A stretch of DNA of 64,000 nt from the NCBI GenBank assembly GCA_030538605.1, contig JAUNTQ010000004.1, positions 1 through 64,000 of the forward strand, in the 5' to 3' direction. This document shows positions 7,674-17,502 of this stretch, piece by piece. The DNA comes from Pseudomonadota bacterium (GTDB lineage: Bacteria; Pseudomonadota; Gammaproteobacteria; Burkholderiales; Burkholderiaceae_C). Below the pieces are notes generated by a model, which saw only the letters and a program-made list of their open reading frames with translations, had not been told where the DNA came from and made no database searches. Both the position numbers and the translations under genes were made by a program. Numbering within the stretch: the first letter of the stretch is position 1; every line of letters begins with the position of its first letter.

Positions 7674-10600
7674 TGCACCTGGCGCCAGCTGGGGCGAAGC
7701 GATTGCTCCGGCATGCGGGCGAGCCTTTCCATGCGGTTCTGGTTGTCGATGTCGAGGGTGATGTTGCCTTGCTGTAGCATGGTGTGCGAGCCGGGCTTTA
7801 CCGCCGCGCGCGACACGTTCTGGTCCAACGAGTTGAATGCGCCGTCGTTGTTGGCGTCCACCACCTGCACAGAGGGGCGCTTGCCGTCCATCACGTTCAA
7901 GAAGGTGCGGAACTGGCGCTCTTCGTTCACGGTGGGCGCGTCACAGCTTTCTACCCCGGGCGTCGCGTTGCTGCCCCTGGCGGGCACTTGCGAGAACACC
8001 GTCAGCAGGTTGCTGCTGTCGTAGAAGTCGAACTGCTTGAGCAGGCGCTCGCCCACCTCCGGAAAATCGAGGTACCAGCCGTTGAAGTTGGCCCAGGTGT
8101 CGGTGTTCAGCGGCTGGGTCGCGTCCACCCTGCCATGCGTGCTGCTGACGTCGGCGATGCGTTGCTCTGCCAGCTTAGCTTCGGTCACGCCGGTGCCCAG
8201 CGCTGCCGGTGCGGGCACGCAGGTGATGCCGGGGCAGGTGCCACCGCCCGGATGCACTTCCAGGCGTGGGCCGAGGCTGGTGTTTTTGGCGCGGTACCGG
8301 GTGTTGTCCAGCACCGAATAGAGCGATTGCACGCGGTTGTCGTTGGGGTCGTTCTGCGCCACGTTGCGTCCGGTGCCGAAGGCCACCATCATGCCGCCCA
8401 CGGGCACGGTGTGGGCACCGTCTTTTTTCATGCGGTCGTTGGCTATCACGGTGGGAGCCACGGTGATGGGCTGCGGCTGGGTGCGTGCGGGCGACGCCAG
8501 CGCAGCCGGCCCCGTGGCCGTGAACAGCGGGCTGCCGCCGAAGGCCACGGCCCATTGGCTGTCGTCGATGCTGGTCAGGTCAAACTTCCACATGTTGCCC
8601 AGGTTGTCACCGGCATAAACGACGTCGGCGCGGCCATCGCCGTTGAGGTCTACCACGCTCGGGGCCGACAGGCCGTTGTCTGCCGCCAAGCCCGTGCCGG
8701 GGGTGGCGCTGGTGGTCTGCACGCGCCGCAGCTCGCGAGCACCGTCAAGGTACTGCACCAGCAGCACGGGGCGCTGGTTGTGGCTGTTGTAGCCGTTGCC
8801 CATGACCACCGCCCAGCGGTTGTTGTTCATGCGGGTGATCTGCGTGGTGCGCATGCCGTTGGTTTCGTCCAGCACGGGCTTGGCGGTGATGTGGCCCATG
8901 TCCTGGTATTCCGTCCACGCCTGGTTGCAGGCGGCTTGCTGGCTGCCGGGCAGGGCGGCGCAGTTGGGTGCGGGCTCCAGTGCGCTGCGCGTGCGGTCGA
9001 TCAGGGCCAGACGCTGGGCGTTGGACTCGCTGAACGCTGGAAGGCTGCCCACGTCGGTGCTGGTGGGGTTTGTGACGTCGAGGATGAAGTAACCCTTGCC
9101 ACCTGCGCCCAGCATGCCCACCAGCAGGGTGCGCCAATCGGGCGTGTAGCCGGTGCTGTAGCCGGGGTCGCTGGGGTCTTGTATGCCCAGCCCCATGTCC
9201 ACATCGCCCGTCATGGGCGAGCCATCGACGGAGTAGCGGTGGGTGTTGTCGAAGGCCGGGTCGGTCAGGCGGTTGAGCGTGCGAATGACGCCCTTGGGCA
9301 CGTAGGCCAGGCGCTCCTTGCCGTCTTCGGCTGAAAAGCCGTGCAGCATGCCGTCGTTGCCGCCCACGTAAATCATGGGGGTGCGGTTTTTGTGCGCACG
9401 GGTAAAGGCAGCGTAGCCGCTCAGCGCGTAGTTGCTCACGGGCGCGCCGGTGTACCAGACCTGCGAGTTGACAATGCTGCCCTGGCGCGACTGGCGCGTG
9501 CGAAACGCTGGCGGTGTGTCACCTTCCATGCTGCGGTCGCCCCGCACGTAGTTGAGGCGTCCTTGCCCCCTGGCGACGGCTTCAAGCACGCCTGCGGCGT
9601 TTTCTCGCAACAGCGCGCTTTGGCTCAGGCTCAGCGTTGTGCCGGGGCTCCAGCGAAAGCCCACGCCCCCTGTCTCGGCGCCGGAAGCAAGCAAGGTGTC
9701 GCTCCAGCTCACCACCACGCGGTTGTTCACGGAGTAGCCCGCTTCGTCCAGCCAGTCGGCGGTGGTTTTGCCGCCCCAGCCGGGGTGCGGCTCGGTGGTG
9801 CCATCGGGCTTGATCCGCGCCGCAGTGACAAAGCCTTTCCAGGCTTTCTGCGGCTCGTAGTTGCCGGTGAACACGCCCACTTCGTTGCGCGAGGCGTTGG
9901 AGCCACTGGCGGCGGTGGAGGTGGTTTCGGGCTCGGTCTGGGTGTTGATCTGACCGATGATTTCGCGGAAGGCGCGCTCCAAGTCCTCTGCCTGGTTGAC
10001 GGCGTAGAAGCGGCCACGGCCGTTGAGTGCGGCGTGCCAGAGGTCGAGGGCGCGCACGTTTTCGGTATTCATTGCAGGCCAGGTTCGGTTGCCTGTGATG
10101 AAGTCCGGAAAGCTGCCGTCGTAGCCGAAGGGTACACGGGCTGTGGGTGCCAGAATAGTAGGAGCACTCGGCCATGTAATGGCGTCGTTGCTGAAGCCAA
10201 TGGTGTAAGTCACCATGTGTGGCCAGGTGGCGGGGTTGTAGCGGGGGTTCCAGTAGCGGTCAAGCACGGCGGGCCTGCCTAAGGCGTCTGTTCCGAAGTT
10301 CTCGGTGGCCGGAGCGTTCAGGTATTCGCGCGTAGGTTGCACCGTGCCGGTCAAGCCCGTCGTTTGCAATGGGTCAGACCAACTGAGGAACGCCCAGTCA
10401 GCGAGGGTGTTGGATTGTGTGTCGTGATAAAGGTTGTTGTAAGGCCTCATGACGGCGCTTGCGCTGCCGTACACAGTGCCGTCAGGAAGCGTTTTATTGA
10501 CTTGATTGGAGTCTTGAGAACCGCCGCTTGAGAGGGTGTTCCAGCGGCCATCCGTCATCATGATGTGGTAGTTCCTTCGGCAGCCTAGGAAGGGTGCACC

Positions 10601-11224
10601 TGCGGTGCCGGGGTTCGACGCCCAAGCGCTGTTTGCAGTCAAGGGGCGGCGCATGTATGCGTCAGCCTGACTAAACATCCAGTGCGATGGCGTGCCCCCG
10701 CTGGGGGCAATGCTGGCGATGAAACTCAAGAAGTTCGCGCGATGCGCGTCGTCAAGTCGGCGCATCGAGTTAACGCCGGAGGCTGTGCTATCCACGCTGT
10801 TGGCACCAGCGCGACTGGTCGCATTACCTTGAGTTTTCTGTTGTCCTACGCCAGGAGATCGGGCGTTGTTCCACATGGACTGCCACGCCAGCCGAATTTG
10901 TCCGTTGGGCAGCAGGGTTGTGTCGTTGAAAACTTGGGTGAGGGCGTGTCTCAGCACGGCTACCCGTGCGGAGTCGACAGGCCAACTGCCATCGGCATTA
11001 GGCACTCTGTTGACATTGCCGCTGTTGTTGTTCTGTAGGCGCCAGCCCATACTCCCGGAATCATCAATCGAAATGATGACGTTGGGTGCCACAAACGGCT
11101 CCACGGTGCCGGGCGGCGACTGTGCCAGATTGAGTGCCCAGGTGCCGTGCGGTGCCAGTGCGGCGGCTGCAGCCAAGGCGAGCAGGGTTTTGCGTTGGGC
11201 GCGGAAGGGGGCGGGGCGGGACAT
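7670..11224 (-). CDS. pilY1: PilY1-type pilus tip adhesin/assembly protein
   Basis: A 1184-residue exported protein that in other bacteria sits at the type IV pilus tip and supports pilus extension, surface sensing and adhesion. After a signal peptide (residues 1-30, ending TWALN) comes a VWA domain with MIDAS motif DDSGSMGW near 54-61. The C-terminal half is the PilY1 beta-propeller, with calcium-loop-like segments [15 protein letters not shown] near 858 and [13 protein letters not shown] near 1121. The start at 11224 has a good AGGAG site and places the signal peptide correctly. It overlaps pilE by four bases. Confidence 0.93.
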   Translation of the reverse strand: MSRPAPFRAQRKTLLALAAAAALAPHGTWALNLAQSPPGTVEPFVAPNVIISIDDSGSMGWRLQNNNSGNVNRVPNADGSWPVDSARVAVLRHALTQVFNDTTLLPNGQIRLAWQSMWNNARSPGVGQQKTQGNATSRAGANSVDSTASGVNSMRRLDDAHRANFLSFIASIAPSGGTPSHWMFSQADAYMRRPLTANSAWASNPGTAGAPFLGCRRNYHIMMTDGRWNTLSSGGSQDSNQVNKTLPDGTVYGSASAVMRPYNNLYHDTQSNTLADWAFLSWSDPLQTTGLTGTVQPTREYLNAPATENFGTDALGRPAVLDRYWNPRYNPATWPHMVTYTIGFSNDAITWPSAPTILAPTARVPFGYDGSFPDFITGNRTWPAMNTENVRALDLWHAALNGRGRFYAVNQAEDLERAFREIIGQINTQTEPETTSTAASGSNASRNEVGVFTGNYEPQKAWKGFVTAARIKPDGTTEPHPGWGGKTTADWLDEAGYSVNNRVVVSWSDTLLASGAETGGVGFRWSPGTTLSLSQSALLRENAAGVLEAVARGQGRLNYVRGDRSMEGDTPPAFRTRQSRQGSIVNSQVWYTGAPVSNYALSGYAAFTRAHKNRTPMIYVGGNDGMLHGFSAEDGKERLAYVPKGVIRTLNRLTDPAFDNTHRYSVDGSPMTGDVDMGLGIQDPSDPGYSTGYTPDWRTLLVGMLGAGGKGYFILDVTNPTSTDVGSLPAFSESNAQRLALIDRTRSALEPAPNCAALPGSQQAACNQAWTEYQDMGHITAKPVLDETNGMRTTQITRMNNNRWAVVMGNGYNSHNQRPVLLVQYLDGARELRRVQTTSATPGTGLAADNGLSAPSVVDLNGDGRADVVYAGDNLGNMWKFDLTSIDDSQWAVAFGGSPLFTATGPAALASPARTQPQPITVAPTVIANDRMKKDGAHTVPVGGMMVAFGTGRNVAQNDPNDNRVQSLYSVLDNTRYRAKNTSLGPRLEVHPGGGTCPGITCVPAPAALGTGVTEAKLAEQRIADVSSTHGRVDATQPLNTDTWANFNGWYLDFPEVGERLLKQFDFYDSSNLLTVFSQVPARGSNATPGVESCDAPTVNEERQFRTFLNVMDGKRPSVQVVDANNDGAFNSLDQNVSRAAVKPGSHTMLQQGNITLDIDNQNRMERLARMPEQSLRPSWRQVQ

Positions 11225-11319
11225 GGCGTGCTCCTCTTGTGATGACGTTGGGTGACGGGGTTCGCGGGGGTGATCTGACGCGGCTGCAGGCCTTGGGGCG
11301 TGAGCGGCTGCCGGGGGCG

Positions 11320-12123
11320 TCAGTTCTTGAGTTTTTGCTGGGCGTAGGTTTGTTGCAGCACGACCATGGTGTTGGGCCTGCGGCCGTAGGCCAGGGCGGT
11401 GATGCGGTAGACGACGTTGGGGTTGACGTTGAGCGGGAGCATTTGCGTGGGCGAACCGCTGGCAGGCACGATGAGGGCAGAGGTCTTGCTGCTGTCGTCG
11501 TAGGGCAGCACTTCTATCCAGTACCAGCCGCCCTGGTTGGCGGGGGTGGTGTTGGTCCATTGCAGCAGGGGGTTGGCGGGCTGGGTGTAGCTGCCGCGGC
11601 CTGCGCCGGTGTATTGGCCGTAGCGGGCGCCTACGCCTGCCTGGGTCATGCTGGTGAGCGGCACTTCACCGGGCTGCAAGTCGGCCGGGGTCATTGCGGA
11701 GGTGTAGTTCCAGAAGTCTTGTCGGCCCGCTCGCTTGGCGCACAGGCCATCAAGGCAACGGGTGGTCTGGTCAGAGAGGTCGGCCAGCAGGGGGCCGACT
11801 TCCTTGGCTTCGAGCGGGATTTGCGCGGCTGTGGCGCGGCGGCAGATGTTGATGTCTGACGCATCAGGCTCGCAGGCAGCGCCAGCGGCGTTTTCGCCGC
11901 GGATGTCGAGTTCGGCGTCTTGCAGCAGGGCCTGGGCGGCTTCAAAGGCGCGTTGGTAGTCGGCGTCGTTGCCCACGACCATTTCGCTGAACAGGGCCGA
12001 GCGCGAGGCCCACAGGGCCAGCAGCATGGACAGCAGCACGAAGACGATGACGATGAACAGCGACACGCCGCGCTGGCGGCGTTGCGGCTGGCGGGGCCGT
12101 TGGCATGGGGGCAGGCGTGACAT
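11320..12123 (-). CDS. pilX: Minor pilin PilX
   Basis: A 267-residue protein with a short basic leader ending QRG, then a long hydrophobic helix (VSLFIVIVFVLLSMLLALWA), the PilX class III signal peptide. As in many PilX proteins it lacks the Glu at position +5 that other pilins carry, the feature GspK-type tip pilins share. Cysteines in the soluble domain (CEPD, ICRR, RCLDGLC) could form disulfides. It lies between pilW and pilY1, the standard order, with a 26-bp gap from pilW. Expected to join the tip-priming complex with PilV, PilW, PilE and PilY1. Confidence 0.88.
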   Translation of the reverse strand: MSRLPPCQRPRQPQRRQRGVSLFIVIVFVLLSMLLALWASRSALFSEMVVGNDADYQRAFEAAQALLQDAELDIRGENAAGAACEPDASDINICRRATAAQIPLEAKEVGPLLADLSDQTTRCLDGLCAKRAGRQDFWNYTSAMTPADLQPGEVPLTSMTQAGVGARYGQYTGAGRGSYTQPANPLLQWTNTTPANQGGWYWIEVLPYDDSSKTSALIVPASGSPTQMLPLNVNPNVVYRITALAYGRRPNTMVVLQQTYAQQKLKN

Positions 12124-12149
12124 GGTGCGGGTGCTTTGCTGGTGAGGGG

Positions 12150-13007
12150 TCACAGCACGGAGCCCACCAGGCCCTGGCTGCGCAGCTGAAAGACGTTGCG
12201 AAAGACGAGGTGCATGCGGCGGGCGCGTGGGCCAGTGAGGGTGCTCATGTCCACGGTGCTGGTGCCGTCGCAGTCGGTGTAGCTGGTGCCTGCGGGCATG
12301 GTGACTGGCTCGTCGCCGTAGAGCACAAGGCAGACTTCGACGCCCTGCACGTTGGCCCAGTTGGTGACGGCACCGGCCGCGAAGTAGCGCACTTGGGGGG
12401 AGCCAGGGGTGGCGAAGTTGTCTTGCACCAAGTAGCGAACCTGGAAGTTGGCAACGTTGCGCACCACGGGCTGGGCCGTGGCGGCATTGTTGCCCCGACA
12501 CATGAGGTTGCTGCCGTCGAGTTGAAACACGCTTTCGATGATGGTGGTGGTGCTGAGGTCGCCGGGGCCGCCAACGCAGTTGCGTGAGAAAGAGACGGGG
12601 GTGGCAGAGGTGAAGACGGGTTCGGGGTTGCGGCGGTAGCCCACGGTGAGCTCGTTGGCGGCGGTGCCCGCGACGGTGTTTTGCCGGGGGTCGAACTGGG
12701 CCGTGGTGGATTCGAATGCCACGGGTGCGGCAGCCATGTTGTCGGCGTGGGCGTTGGTGGGGTTGAGGTTGAGCGCGAGCGAGCCAGCCTGGCGCAGTTG
12801 CATGCCGATGGTGCGCATGGCGTAGGCGGCTTGCTGCTGGATGCCGCTGGCATCACTCACGGTGCCGGAGACGCCGCGCGAGACCATGAGGGCGGCGGTG
12901 GCAACGGCCACGACCAGAAGGCCGATGGCGATGCCAACCATCAGCTCGATGAGGGTGACGCCGCGCTGGGCGGCAGCAGGGCGGCGGGGAGTGGCGGGGT
13001 AGGGCAT
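12150..13007 (-). CDS. pilW: Minor pilin PilW
   Basis: A 285-residue prepilin with leader and cleavage site QRG/VTLIELMVGIAIGLLV, the Glu at +5 present, then the PilW-typical ATAALMVSRGVSGTVSDASG and QQQAAYAMRTIGMQLRQAG. The C-terminal soluble domain contains paired cysteines (VCLVLYG, YTDCDGT). It starts 9 bp after the pilV stop, so both belong to one transcript. Predicted partner of PilX and PilY1 in the pilus-initiating tip complex. Confidence 0.92.
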   Translation of the reverse strand: MPYPATPRRPAAAQRGVTLIELMVGIAIGLLVVAVATAALMVSRGVSGTVSDASGIQQQAAYAMRTIGMQLRQAGSLALNLNPTNAHADNMAAAPVAFESTTAQFDPRQNTVAGTAANELTVGYRRNPEPVFTSATPVSFSRNCVGGPGDLSTTTIIESVFQLDGSNLMCRGNNAATAQPVVRNVANFQVRYLVQDNFATPGSPQVRYFAAGAVTNWANVQGVEVCLVLYGDEPVTMPAGTSYTDCDGTSTVDMSTLTGPRARRMHLVFRNVFQLRSQGLVGSVL

Positions 13008-13016
13008 GGCGATGGG

Positions 13017-13682
13017 TCAGGGGCCAGGGCAGAAGTACTGCGGCACGGTGGACGTGCCTGCGAAATAGGGTGCGCAGCGGGCAGCCACGGGGATGTACTG
13101 CAGGTGGCAGGTGCGGTCTTGGGGGCAGGTGACGGTGCCACCGGCTTGATGTACCGTGCCACCGCTGTCAATGGCTTTGGTCAGGTCGATCTGGTCGCGG
13201 TCGTCGTTGGTGAGGGAGGCGCTTTCGTTTTCACGCCAGCTGAGCATGACGCCGAGCTGGCGGCGGTTGCCTGCCAGGCCGTCTTCACCGGCGGCTGTAA
13301 AGATGTTTGCGTCGCCCAAGGGAAGCATGCGTTGCACGGCACGCTTCCATTCGGCCACGTCGTAGGCGGCCAGCTCGGCGGCGGTGCATTCGGTGGCGGC
13401 GCAGTCGACGCTGGCCACGGGGGTGGGGGGCGAGGCTGTCCAGCCGCTGGTGTAGCTGTCGAGGATGAACAGGGCGTTGGGGTTGACTTTCATGCGCTCG
13501 CCGAGGTCGTCGATGAGGCGTATGGCTTGCGCGCGACGCACGCTGGTTTGCGTGTCGCTGAGGGCGCGCATTTGCATGCCGATGATGCCCAGGATGCCCA
13601 GGGCAGCCACCAGGAGGGCGACGAGTGACTCGATCAGGGTGATGCCGCGCTGGGATGGGCGGGATGAGGCTGTGGGTTTCAT
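13017..13682 (-). CDS. pilV: Minor pilin PilV
   Basis: A 221-residue prepilin with SQRG/ITLIESLVALLVAALGIL at the N-terminus (Glu +5 present), followed by GIIGMQMRALSDTQTSVRRAQAI, a PilV signature. Several cysteine pairs lie in the soluble domain (CAATEC; CPQDRTC; RCAPYF; YFCPGP at the very end). It is 10 bp downstream of fimT and 9 bp upstream of pilW. Confidence 0.92.
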   Translation of the reverse strand: MKPTASSRPSQRGITLIESLVALLVAALGILGIIGMQMRALSDTQTSVRRAQAIRLIDDLGERMKVNPNALFILDSYTSGWTASPPTPVASVDCAATECTAAELAAYDVAEWKRAVQRMLPLGDANIFTAAGEDGLAGNRRQLGVMLSWRENESASLTNDDRDQIDLTKAIDSGGTVHQAGGTVTCPQDRTCHLQYIPVAARCAPYFAGTSTVPQYFCPGP

Positions 13683-13692
13683 GGCGCGGTGC

Positions 13693-14268
13693 TCAGCCGG
13701 TGCAGGGTGTGTCGGCAGGGGGGGTGGAGCGGATACGGCCGCCTGAACTCATGCAGACGCCGCGTGTGGCGGGGTGATTGGTGCTTTCGCCGTGGGGCAC
13801 GATGCTGAAGCCGACGAAGGTGCCTGCCACGGTGCCCCAGCGGTTGAGGGTGATTCGCTCACCACCACCGCTTCGCGTGACTTGGATGGTGCTGGGGGTG
13901 TCGTAGCGCTGGAGGATATTGGTGCCGCCAGGCGTGCAAGTGTTGACTGCGCTTGTGTCACAGACCAGCCAGCCGCAGTTCCAGTCGTCGTTGTTGATGG
14001 CAGTGGTGCAGCCGTTGCTGTTGTTGGGTAGTTTTTGCACCACGACGCTGCCGCCGCGCTTGATGGCCTCTGACCGGGCGAGGTAGAGGGTGGATTGCAG
14101 GGCTTCGGATGCCTGGCGCACGCGAAAGCGCTCGATCATGGGCCGGAAGCTGGGGGCGGCAAGTGATGCCAGAACCGCCAGGATGGCGATGACGACCAGC
14201 AGCTCGACGGCGGTGAAGCCTCGCGGGTGGGGAGTATGGGGCTGGCGGGGGGGTGACAGCGTAGGCAT
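13693..14268 (-). CDS. fimT: GspH/FimT family pseudopilin
   Basis: A 191-residue prepilin with cleavage motif PRG/FTAVELLVVIAILAVLAS and Glu at +5. The following FRPMIERFRVRQASEALQST and LARSEAIKRGG are the GspH/FimT signature. The C-terminal domain has cysteines in CTTAINNDDWNCGWLVC and near the end. It is the first gene of the pilus operon, 131 bp downstream of the hemA stop. FimT proteins are linked to pilus assembly and, in some naturally competent bacteria, to DNA binding; that role here is inference. Confidence 0.9.
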   Translation of the reverse strand: MPTLSPPRQPHTPHPRGFTAVELLVVIAILAVLASLAAPSFRPMIERFRVRQASEALQSTLYLARSEAIKRGGSVVVQKLPNNSNGCTTAINNDDWNCGWLVCDTSAVNTCTPGGTNILQRYDTPSTIQVTRSGGGERITLNRWGTVAGTFVGFSIVPHGESTNHPATRGVCMSSGGRIRSTPPADTPCTG

Positions 14269-14399
14269 GCCGAGATGCTACGCAGGGGCATGAGGGCCAA
14301 AGGGTGGCACTTGACCAGCGGAGCGCTGGCGCGGATCAGCGGCGCGCGGACGAGGCAGGCCGCGTGGCGCGGCTGCAACGGGCGGCAGGCGCGCTGGGG

Positions 14400-15665
14400 T
14401 CAGCCGCGCAGGAACAGCCGCTGCACCGCTTGCTGCGCCTGTTCGCGGTGGGCGGGGTCGGCGCCGTGGAGTTCGGCGAGGGCACCGTGGAGCATTTTCT
14501 GGGTGAGGCCGCGGGAGAGGGCTTCGAGGACGGTGTCGAGGTCTTCGCCTTTGGCCAGGCGTTTGCGGGCGCGGGCGAGTTCGGTGGCGCGCCAGTGGTC
14601 GGCCTGGGCGTGGAGCTGGCGGATGAGGGGGACGACGCCCTGGTGGGGGTCGCGCTGGCCTAGCCAGTGCAGGAAGCTTTGTACGCCGGCGTCGATGATG
14701 GCTTCGGCCTGGGCGACGGCGGCCTGGCGGCTGGCCTGGGCGGTTTGGACGACGCTGGCGAGGTCGTCTACGGTGTAGAGGTAGACGTCTTGCAGGGCTT
14801 TGACTTCGGGTTCGATGTCGCGCGGCACGGCGAGGTCGACCATGAAGAGGGGGCGGTGGCGGCGTTTCCTGAGGGCGCGTTCGACGGCACCGAGGCCGAT
14901 GATGGGCAGCTGGCTGGCGGTGCAGCTGATGACGGCGTCGAATTCGTGCAGGCGCTCGGGCAGGTCGGCCATGCGCATGACTTCGGCGCCGAAGCGGCTG
15001 GCGAGTTTTTCGCCGCGCTCAAGGGTGCGGTTGGCGATGGCGATGGCCTGGGGCTGGCGGGCGGCGAAGTGGGTGGCGGCCAGCTCGATCATGTCGCCGG
15101 CACCGACGAAGAGGATTCTGGTCTGGCGCAGGTCTTCAAACAGGTTGGCGGCCAGGCGCACGGCGGCGGCGGCCATGCTGATGGAGTGGGCGCCGATGTC
15201 GGTGGCGGTGCGCACTTGCTTGGCGACGGCGAAGCTGCGCTGGAAGAGCTGGTTGAGGGTTTGTCCCAGGGCGCCGGCGTCTTCGGCGGCGCGCACGGCG
15301 CTTTTCATCTGGCCGAGGATCTGGGGCTCGCCCAGAACCATGCTGTCGAGGCCGCTGGCGACGCGGAAGGCGTGGCGGGCGGCCTGGCCGTCTTGCAGGA
15401 CGTAGGCGTGTTCGCGCAGGGCGTGGGCGGGGACGTGGCCGGCGCTGGCGAGCCAGTCGAGGGTGTGGTCGATCTGCGGGTTGTCGGACGCGCAGTAGAC
15501 CTCGGTGCGGTTGCAGGTGGAGAGGATGGCGGCTTCGGGGTGGCGCTGATGCGATTGGCGCAGGCCGGTGAGGGCGGGGGCGATCTGGTCGAGGGCGAAC
15601 GCAAACCGCCCGCGCAGATCGAGCGGGGCGGTGTGGTGGTTGAGTCCTAATGCCCAGACGGCCAT
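14400..15665 (-). CDS. hemA: Glutamyl-tRNA reductase
   Basis: Reduces glutamyl-tRNA(Glu) to glutamate-1-semialdehyde with NADPH, the first step of the C5 haem pathway. The 421-residue protein carries the catalytic cysteine in [11 protein letters not shown] (near 50), the substrate loop [18 protein letters not shown] (near 108-125), an NADPH domain ([17 protein letters not shown] near 185) and the C-terminal dimerisation helices. It starts at 15665. In related bacteria hemA is followed directly by prfA; here a pilin operon follows on the same strand. Confidence 0.97.
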   Translation of the reverse strand: MAVWALGLNHHTAPLDLRGRFAFALDQIAPALTGLRQSHQRHPEAAILSTCNRTEVYCASDNPQIDHTLDWLASAGHVPAHALREHAYVLQDGQAARHAFRVASGLDSMVLGEPQILGQMKSAVRAAEDAGALGQTLNQLFQRSFAVAKQVRTATDIGAHSISMAAAAVRLAANLFEDLRQTRILFVGAGDMIELAATHFAARQPQAIAIANRTLERGEKLASRFGAEVMRMADLPERLHEFDAVISCTASQLPIIGLGAVERALRKRRHRPLFMVDLAVPRDIEPEVKALQDVYLYTVDDLASVVQTAQASRQAAVAQAEAIIDAGVQSFLHWLGQRDPHQGVVPLIRQLHAQADHWRATELARARKRLAKGEDLDTVLEALSRGLTQKMLHGALAELHGADPAHREQAQQAVQRLFLRG

Positions 15666-15762
15666 GGGGGGCGATTATAAAATTCGCGCCCTTTGGGTGG
15701 CGTGCTCAAAGGTTTTGGCGGGTGGCCGCGGAATTGATGTTTGTCAAGGATTTGCTTTTGCC

Positions 15763-16038
15763 ATGAATGGGTGGGATGTGTTTTGGCATTTGGCGGGGTT
15801 TTTGGCGCCTGCGCTGATGTTGGCGCCTGCGGTGGTGCTGGCCAGTCGTTTGTTGTGGCGTGGCGCAGCGGGCGGGCTTTGGTCGCAGGTGGCGGCGAAT
15901 GCGGCGGTGTGCGTGGGGGTGTTGCTGGCGGGACTGGCGCTGACGGGGCACGACGGGCGCATGGGGACGTATGCGGCGCTGGTGCTGGCTAGTGCGGGGT
16001 GTCAGGCTTTGTGGATGTGGGGGTGTATTAAAAAGTGA
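15763..16038 (+). CDS. Small hydrophobic membrane protein, unknown function
   Basis: A 91-residue protein with three predicted membrane helices, at residues about 8-30, 40-58 and 68-86, and a basic C-terminus. I do not recognise a family. It is divergent from hemA (97-bp gap) and convergent with ugpQ, with a large perfect dyad after its stop that should act as a terminator. The start at 15763 places a tryptophan-rich amphipathic N-terminus before the first helix. Codon usage resembles that of its neighbours, so it is probably a real gene. Confidence 0.6.
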   Translation: MNGWDVFWHLAGFLAPALMLAPAVVLASRLLWRGAAGGLWSQVAANAAVCVGVLLAGLALTGHDGRMGTYAALVLASAGCQALWMWGCIKK

Positions 16039-16121
16039 GCTGCTTGCGTACGGTTTAAAACAATTTCAGTTGCTTTTGTATCTGAAATTGTTTTAAACCG
16101 TACGCAAGCAGCTCACTTTTT
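16030..16121. terminator. Long perfect dyad, family A repeat acting as bidirectional terminator
   Basis: The arms are 40 bp, perfectly complementary and separated by 12 bp. They begin AAAAAGTGAGCTGCTTGCG and end CGCAAGCAGCTCACTTTTT, so T-runs occur on both strands. It lies between two convergent genes, and its right end touches the ugpQ stop codon. It is the best-preserved copy of the AGCTGCTTGCG family in this window. Confidence 0.85.
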
Positions 16122-16850
16122 ATTATTGAACAGGTCTATCCGGTCAGTGACGATGCCGTCGGTGCCCAGGGCGATGAGGTGCTGGGCGGCGGGTTCGTCG
16201 TTGACGGTGTAGCTGAGGGCGCGCAGGCCGAGGGCGTGTACTTGCTCGACGAGCGGGGCAGTCCACAGGGTGTGCTGGCAGATGATGGCGCTGCATTGCA
16301 GCTGCTGGGCGCTGTGCAGCCAGCCGTTCCACAGGGTGTCGAGCAGCAGGCCGCGCGGCAGTTGGGGGGCGGTGTGCAGCGCGGCGTGCAGAGATTCGGG
16401 CCGGAAGGACGTGAGCAGCGGCGGCACGGCAGCGCCCTGCCACAGGCGCGCGGCGAGCTGGGCGACGGCGCGGCCAGTGGCTTCTTCGGTGCCGGGGGTG
16501 GGTTTGATTTCGATGTCGAGCAGCACGCCATTGGCCAGGCACCAGCGGGCGGTGTTGTCGAGCGTGGGCAGCGGCTCGCCGGCATGGGCGGGGCTGTGCC
16601 AGCTGCCTGCGTCAAGTTGCGCCAGCTCGGCCCAGGGCAGATCGCCGGCGGTGCCGTGGCTGTTGGTGGTGCGCTCCAGCGTGCTGTCGTGCAACAGAAA
16701 GACCACGCCGTCGGCGGAGAGCTTGGCGTCGCATTCGGCCATGCGATAGCCGTGGGCGGCGCCCAGGCGAAAGGCGGCCAGCGTGTTTTCGGGGGCGAGT
16801 TTGCCCGCGCCGCGGTGGGCGATCCAGAAGGGGTAGGGCCAGGGGGGCAT
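16113..16850 (-). CDS. ugpQ: Glycerophosphodiester phosphodiesterase
   Basis: Hydrolyses glycerophosphodiesters to sn-glycerol-3-phosphate and an alcohol. The 245-residue protein, with no signal peptide (cytosolic type), has AHRGAGKLAPENTLAAF near 10-26 and ECDAKLSADGVVFLLHDSTL near 38-57, supplying the metal-binding Glu/Asp and catalytic His. It also has LLDIEIKPTPGTE near 112 and a C-terminal TDRIDLF. It starts at 16850; the in-frame upstream region is a family B repeat. It is the last gene on the ugp strand, downstream of ugpC and a DUF2314 gene. Confidence 0.92.
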   Translation of the reverse strand: MPPWPYPFWIAHRGAGKLAPENTLAAFRLGAAHGYRMAECDAKLSADGVVFLLHDSTLERTTNSHGTAGDLPWAELAQLDAGSWHSPAHAGEPLPTLDNTARWCLANGVLLDIEIKPTPGTEEATGRAVAQLAARLWQGAAVPPLLTSFRPESLHAALHTAPQLPRGLLLDTLWNGWLHSAQQLQCSAIICQHTLWTAPLVEQVHALGLRALSYTVNDEPAAQHLIALGTDGIVTDRIDLFNNKK

Positions 16851-16914
16851 GCGGGTGCTTGGGGGGGGGCGGTGGGCTGGGTGGCGCTTGAGTGTTGCCC
16901 GGCAGGCCGGTGTG

Positions 16915-16960
16915 CGAGAACGCTGGGTTTCGCTCGGCGCTCTACCCGGCCTGCGAGGCT
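16915..16960. repeat. Family B repeat fragment
   Basis: GAACGCTGGGTTTCGCTCGG followed by CGCTCTACCCGGCCTGCGAG, one arm of the GCGAAACCCAGC family, fills the gap between ugpQ and the DUF2314 gene and reaches the DUF2314 stop codon. Confidence 0.7.
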
Positions 16961-17461
16961 TCATTCAGCGCAGACGAAGCCGTGGTCCTGCTTGTAGCGC
17001 CGCACCTGCTCAGGCGGCATCTGCGTGAACAGCGCGCACACGGTGAAGCTGCCGATTTGCTTGCCGTCCCGCACGTAACCCCAGTCGGACACTTCGGCGC
17101 GGGTGAAGCGGTGGGTGTCGCCGCGTTCGACCACTTCCACGTCGCGCGGCTGGTTGGCGACGATGCCTTCGAAGCGGTCTTTGCCCAGCACCTTGAAGGG
17201 CGTGACCCACAGGTGTTCAATGCCGTGGGCGTCGCGCACGCGCACCTTGAGCTTGAAGTCGGAAGCGCCCGCAGGCGGCTTGGCGGCGACGCGCAAAAAG
17301 TCGTCCAGCGTGGCCTGCGCTTTGGCAATGGCTGCGGCCATGGCGCGATCCCGGCTGGAGACGTCCACCACCTGGTTGTCGATTTTCTGTGCCTGCACGT
17401 GCAGGGGCGCGGCGGCCAGCAGCGCAAGGGCGAGTGGGGCAAGGCGGGTGACAAGAGACAT
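16961..17461 (-). CDS. DUF2314-family exported protein
   Basis: A 166-residue protein with a cleavable signal peptide (MSLVTRLAPLALALLAAAPL, ending HVQAQ). The body reads AAIAKAQATLDDFL, FKLKVRVRDAHGIEHLWVTP, FEGIVANQPRDVEVV and RFTRAEVSDWGYV, the pattern of the DUF2314 (YegJ-like) family, whose function is unknown. It sits 41 bp downstream of ugpC and upstream of ugpQ on the same strand, so it may be expressed with the glycerol-3-phosphate uptake genes. A direct part in uptake is speculation. Confidence 0.75.
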   Translation of the reverse strand: MSLVTRLAPLALALLAAAPLHVQAQKIDNQVVDVSSRDRAMAAAIAKAQATLDDFLRVAAKPPAGASDFKLKVRVRDAHGIEHLWVTPFKVLGKDRFEGIVANQPRDVEVVERGDTHRFTRAEVSDWGYVRDGKQIGSFTVCALFTQMPPEQVRRYKQDHGFVCAE

Positions 17462-17502
17462 GGGGTGCTCCGGCAGAGGGTTCAGGAAGAGCACGCGGCG
17501 CG

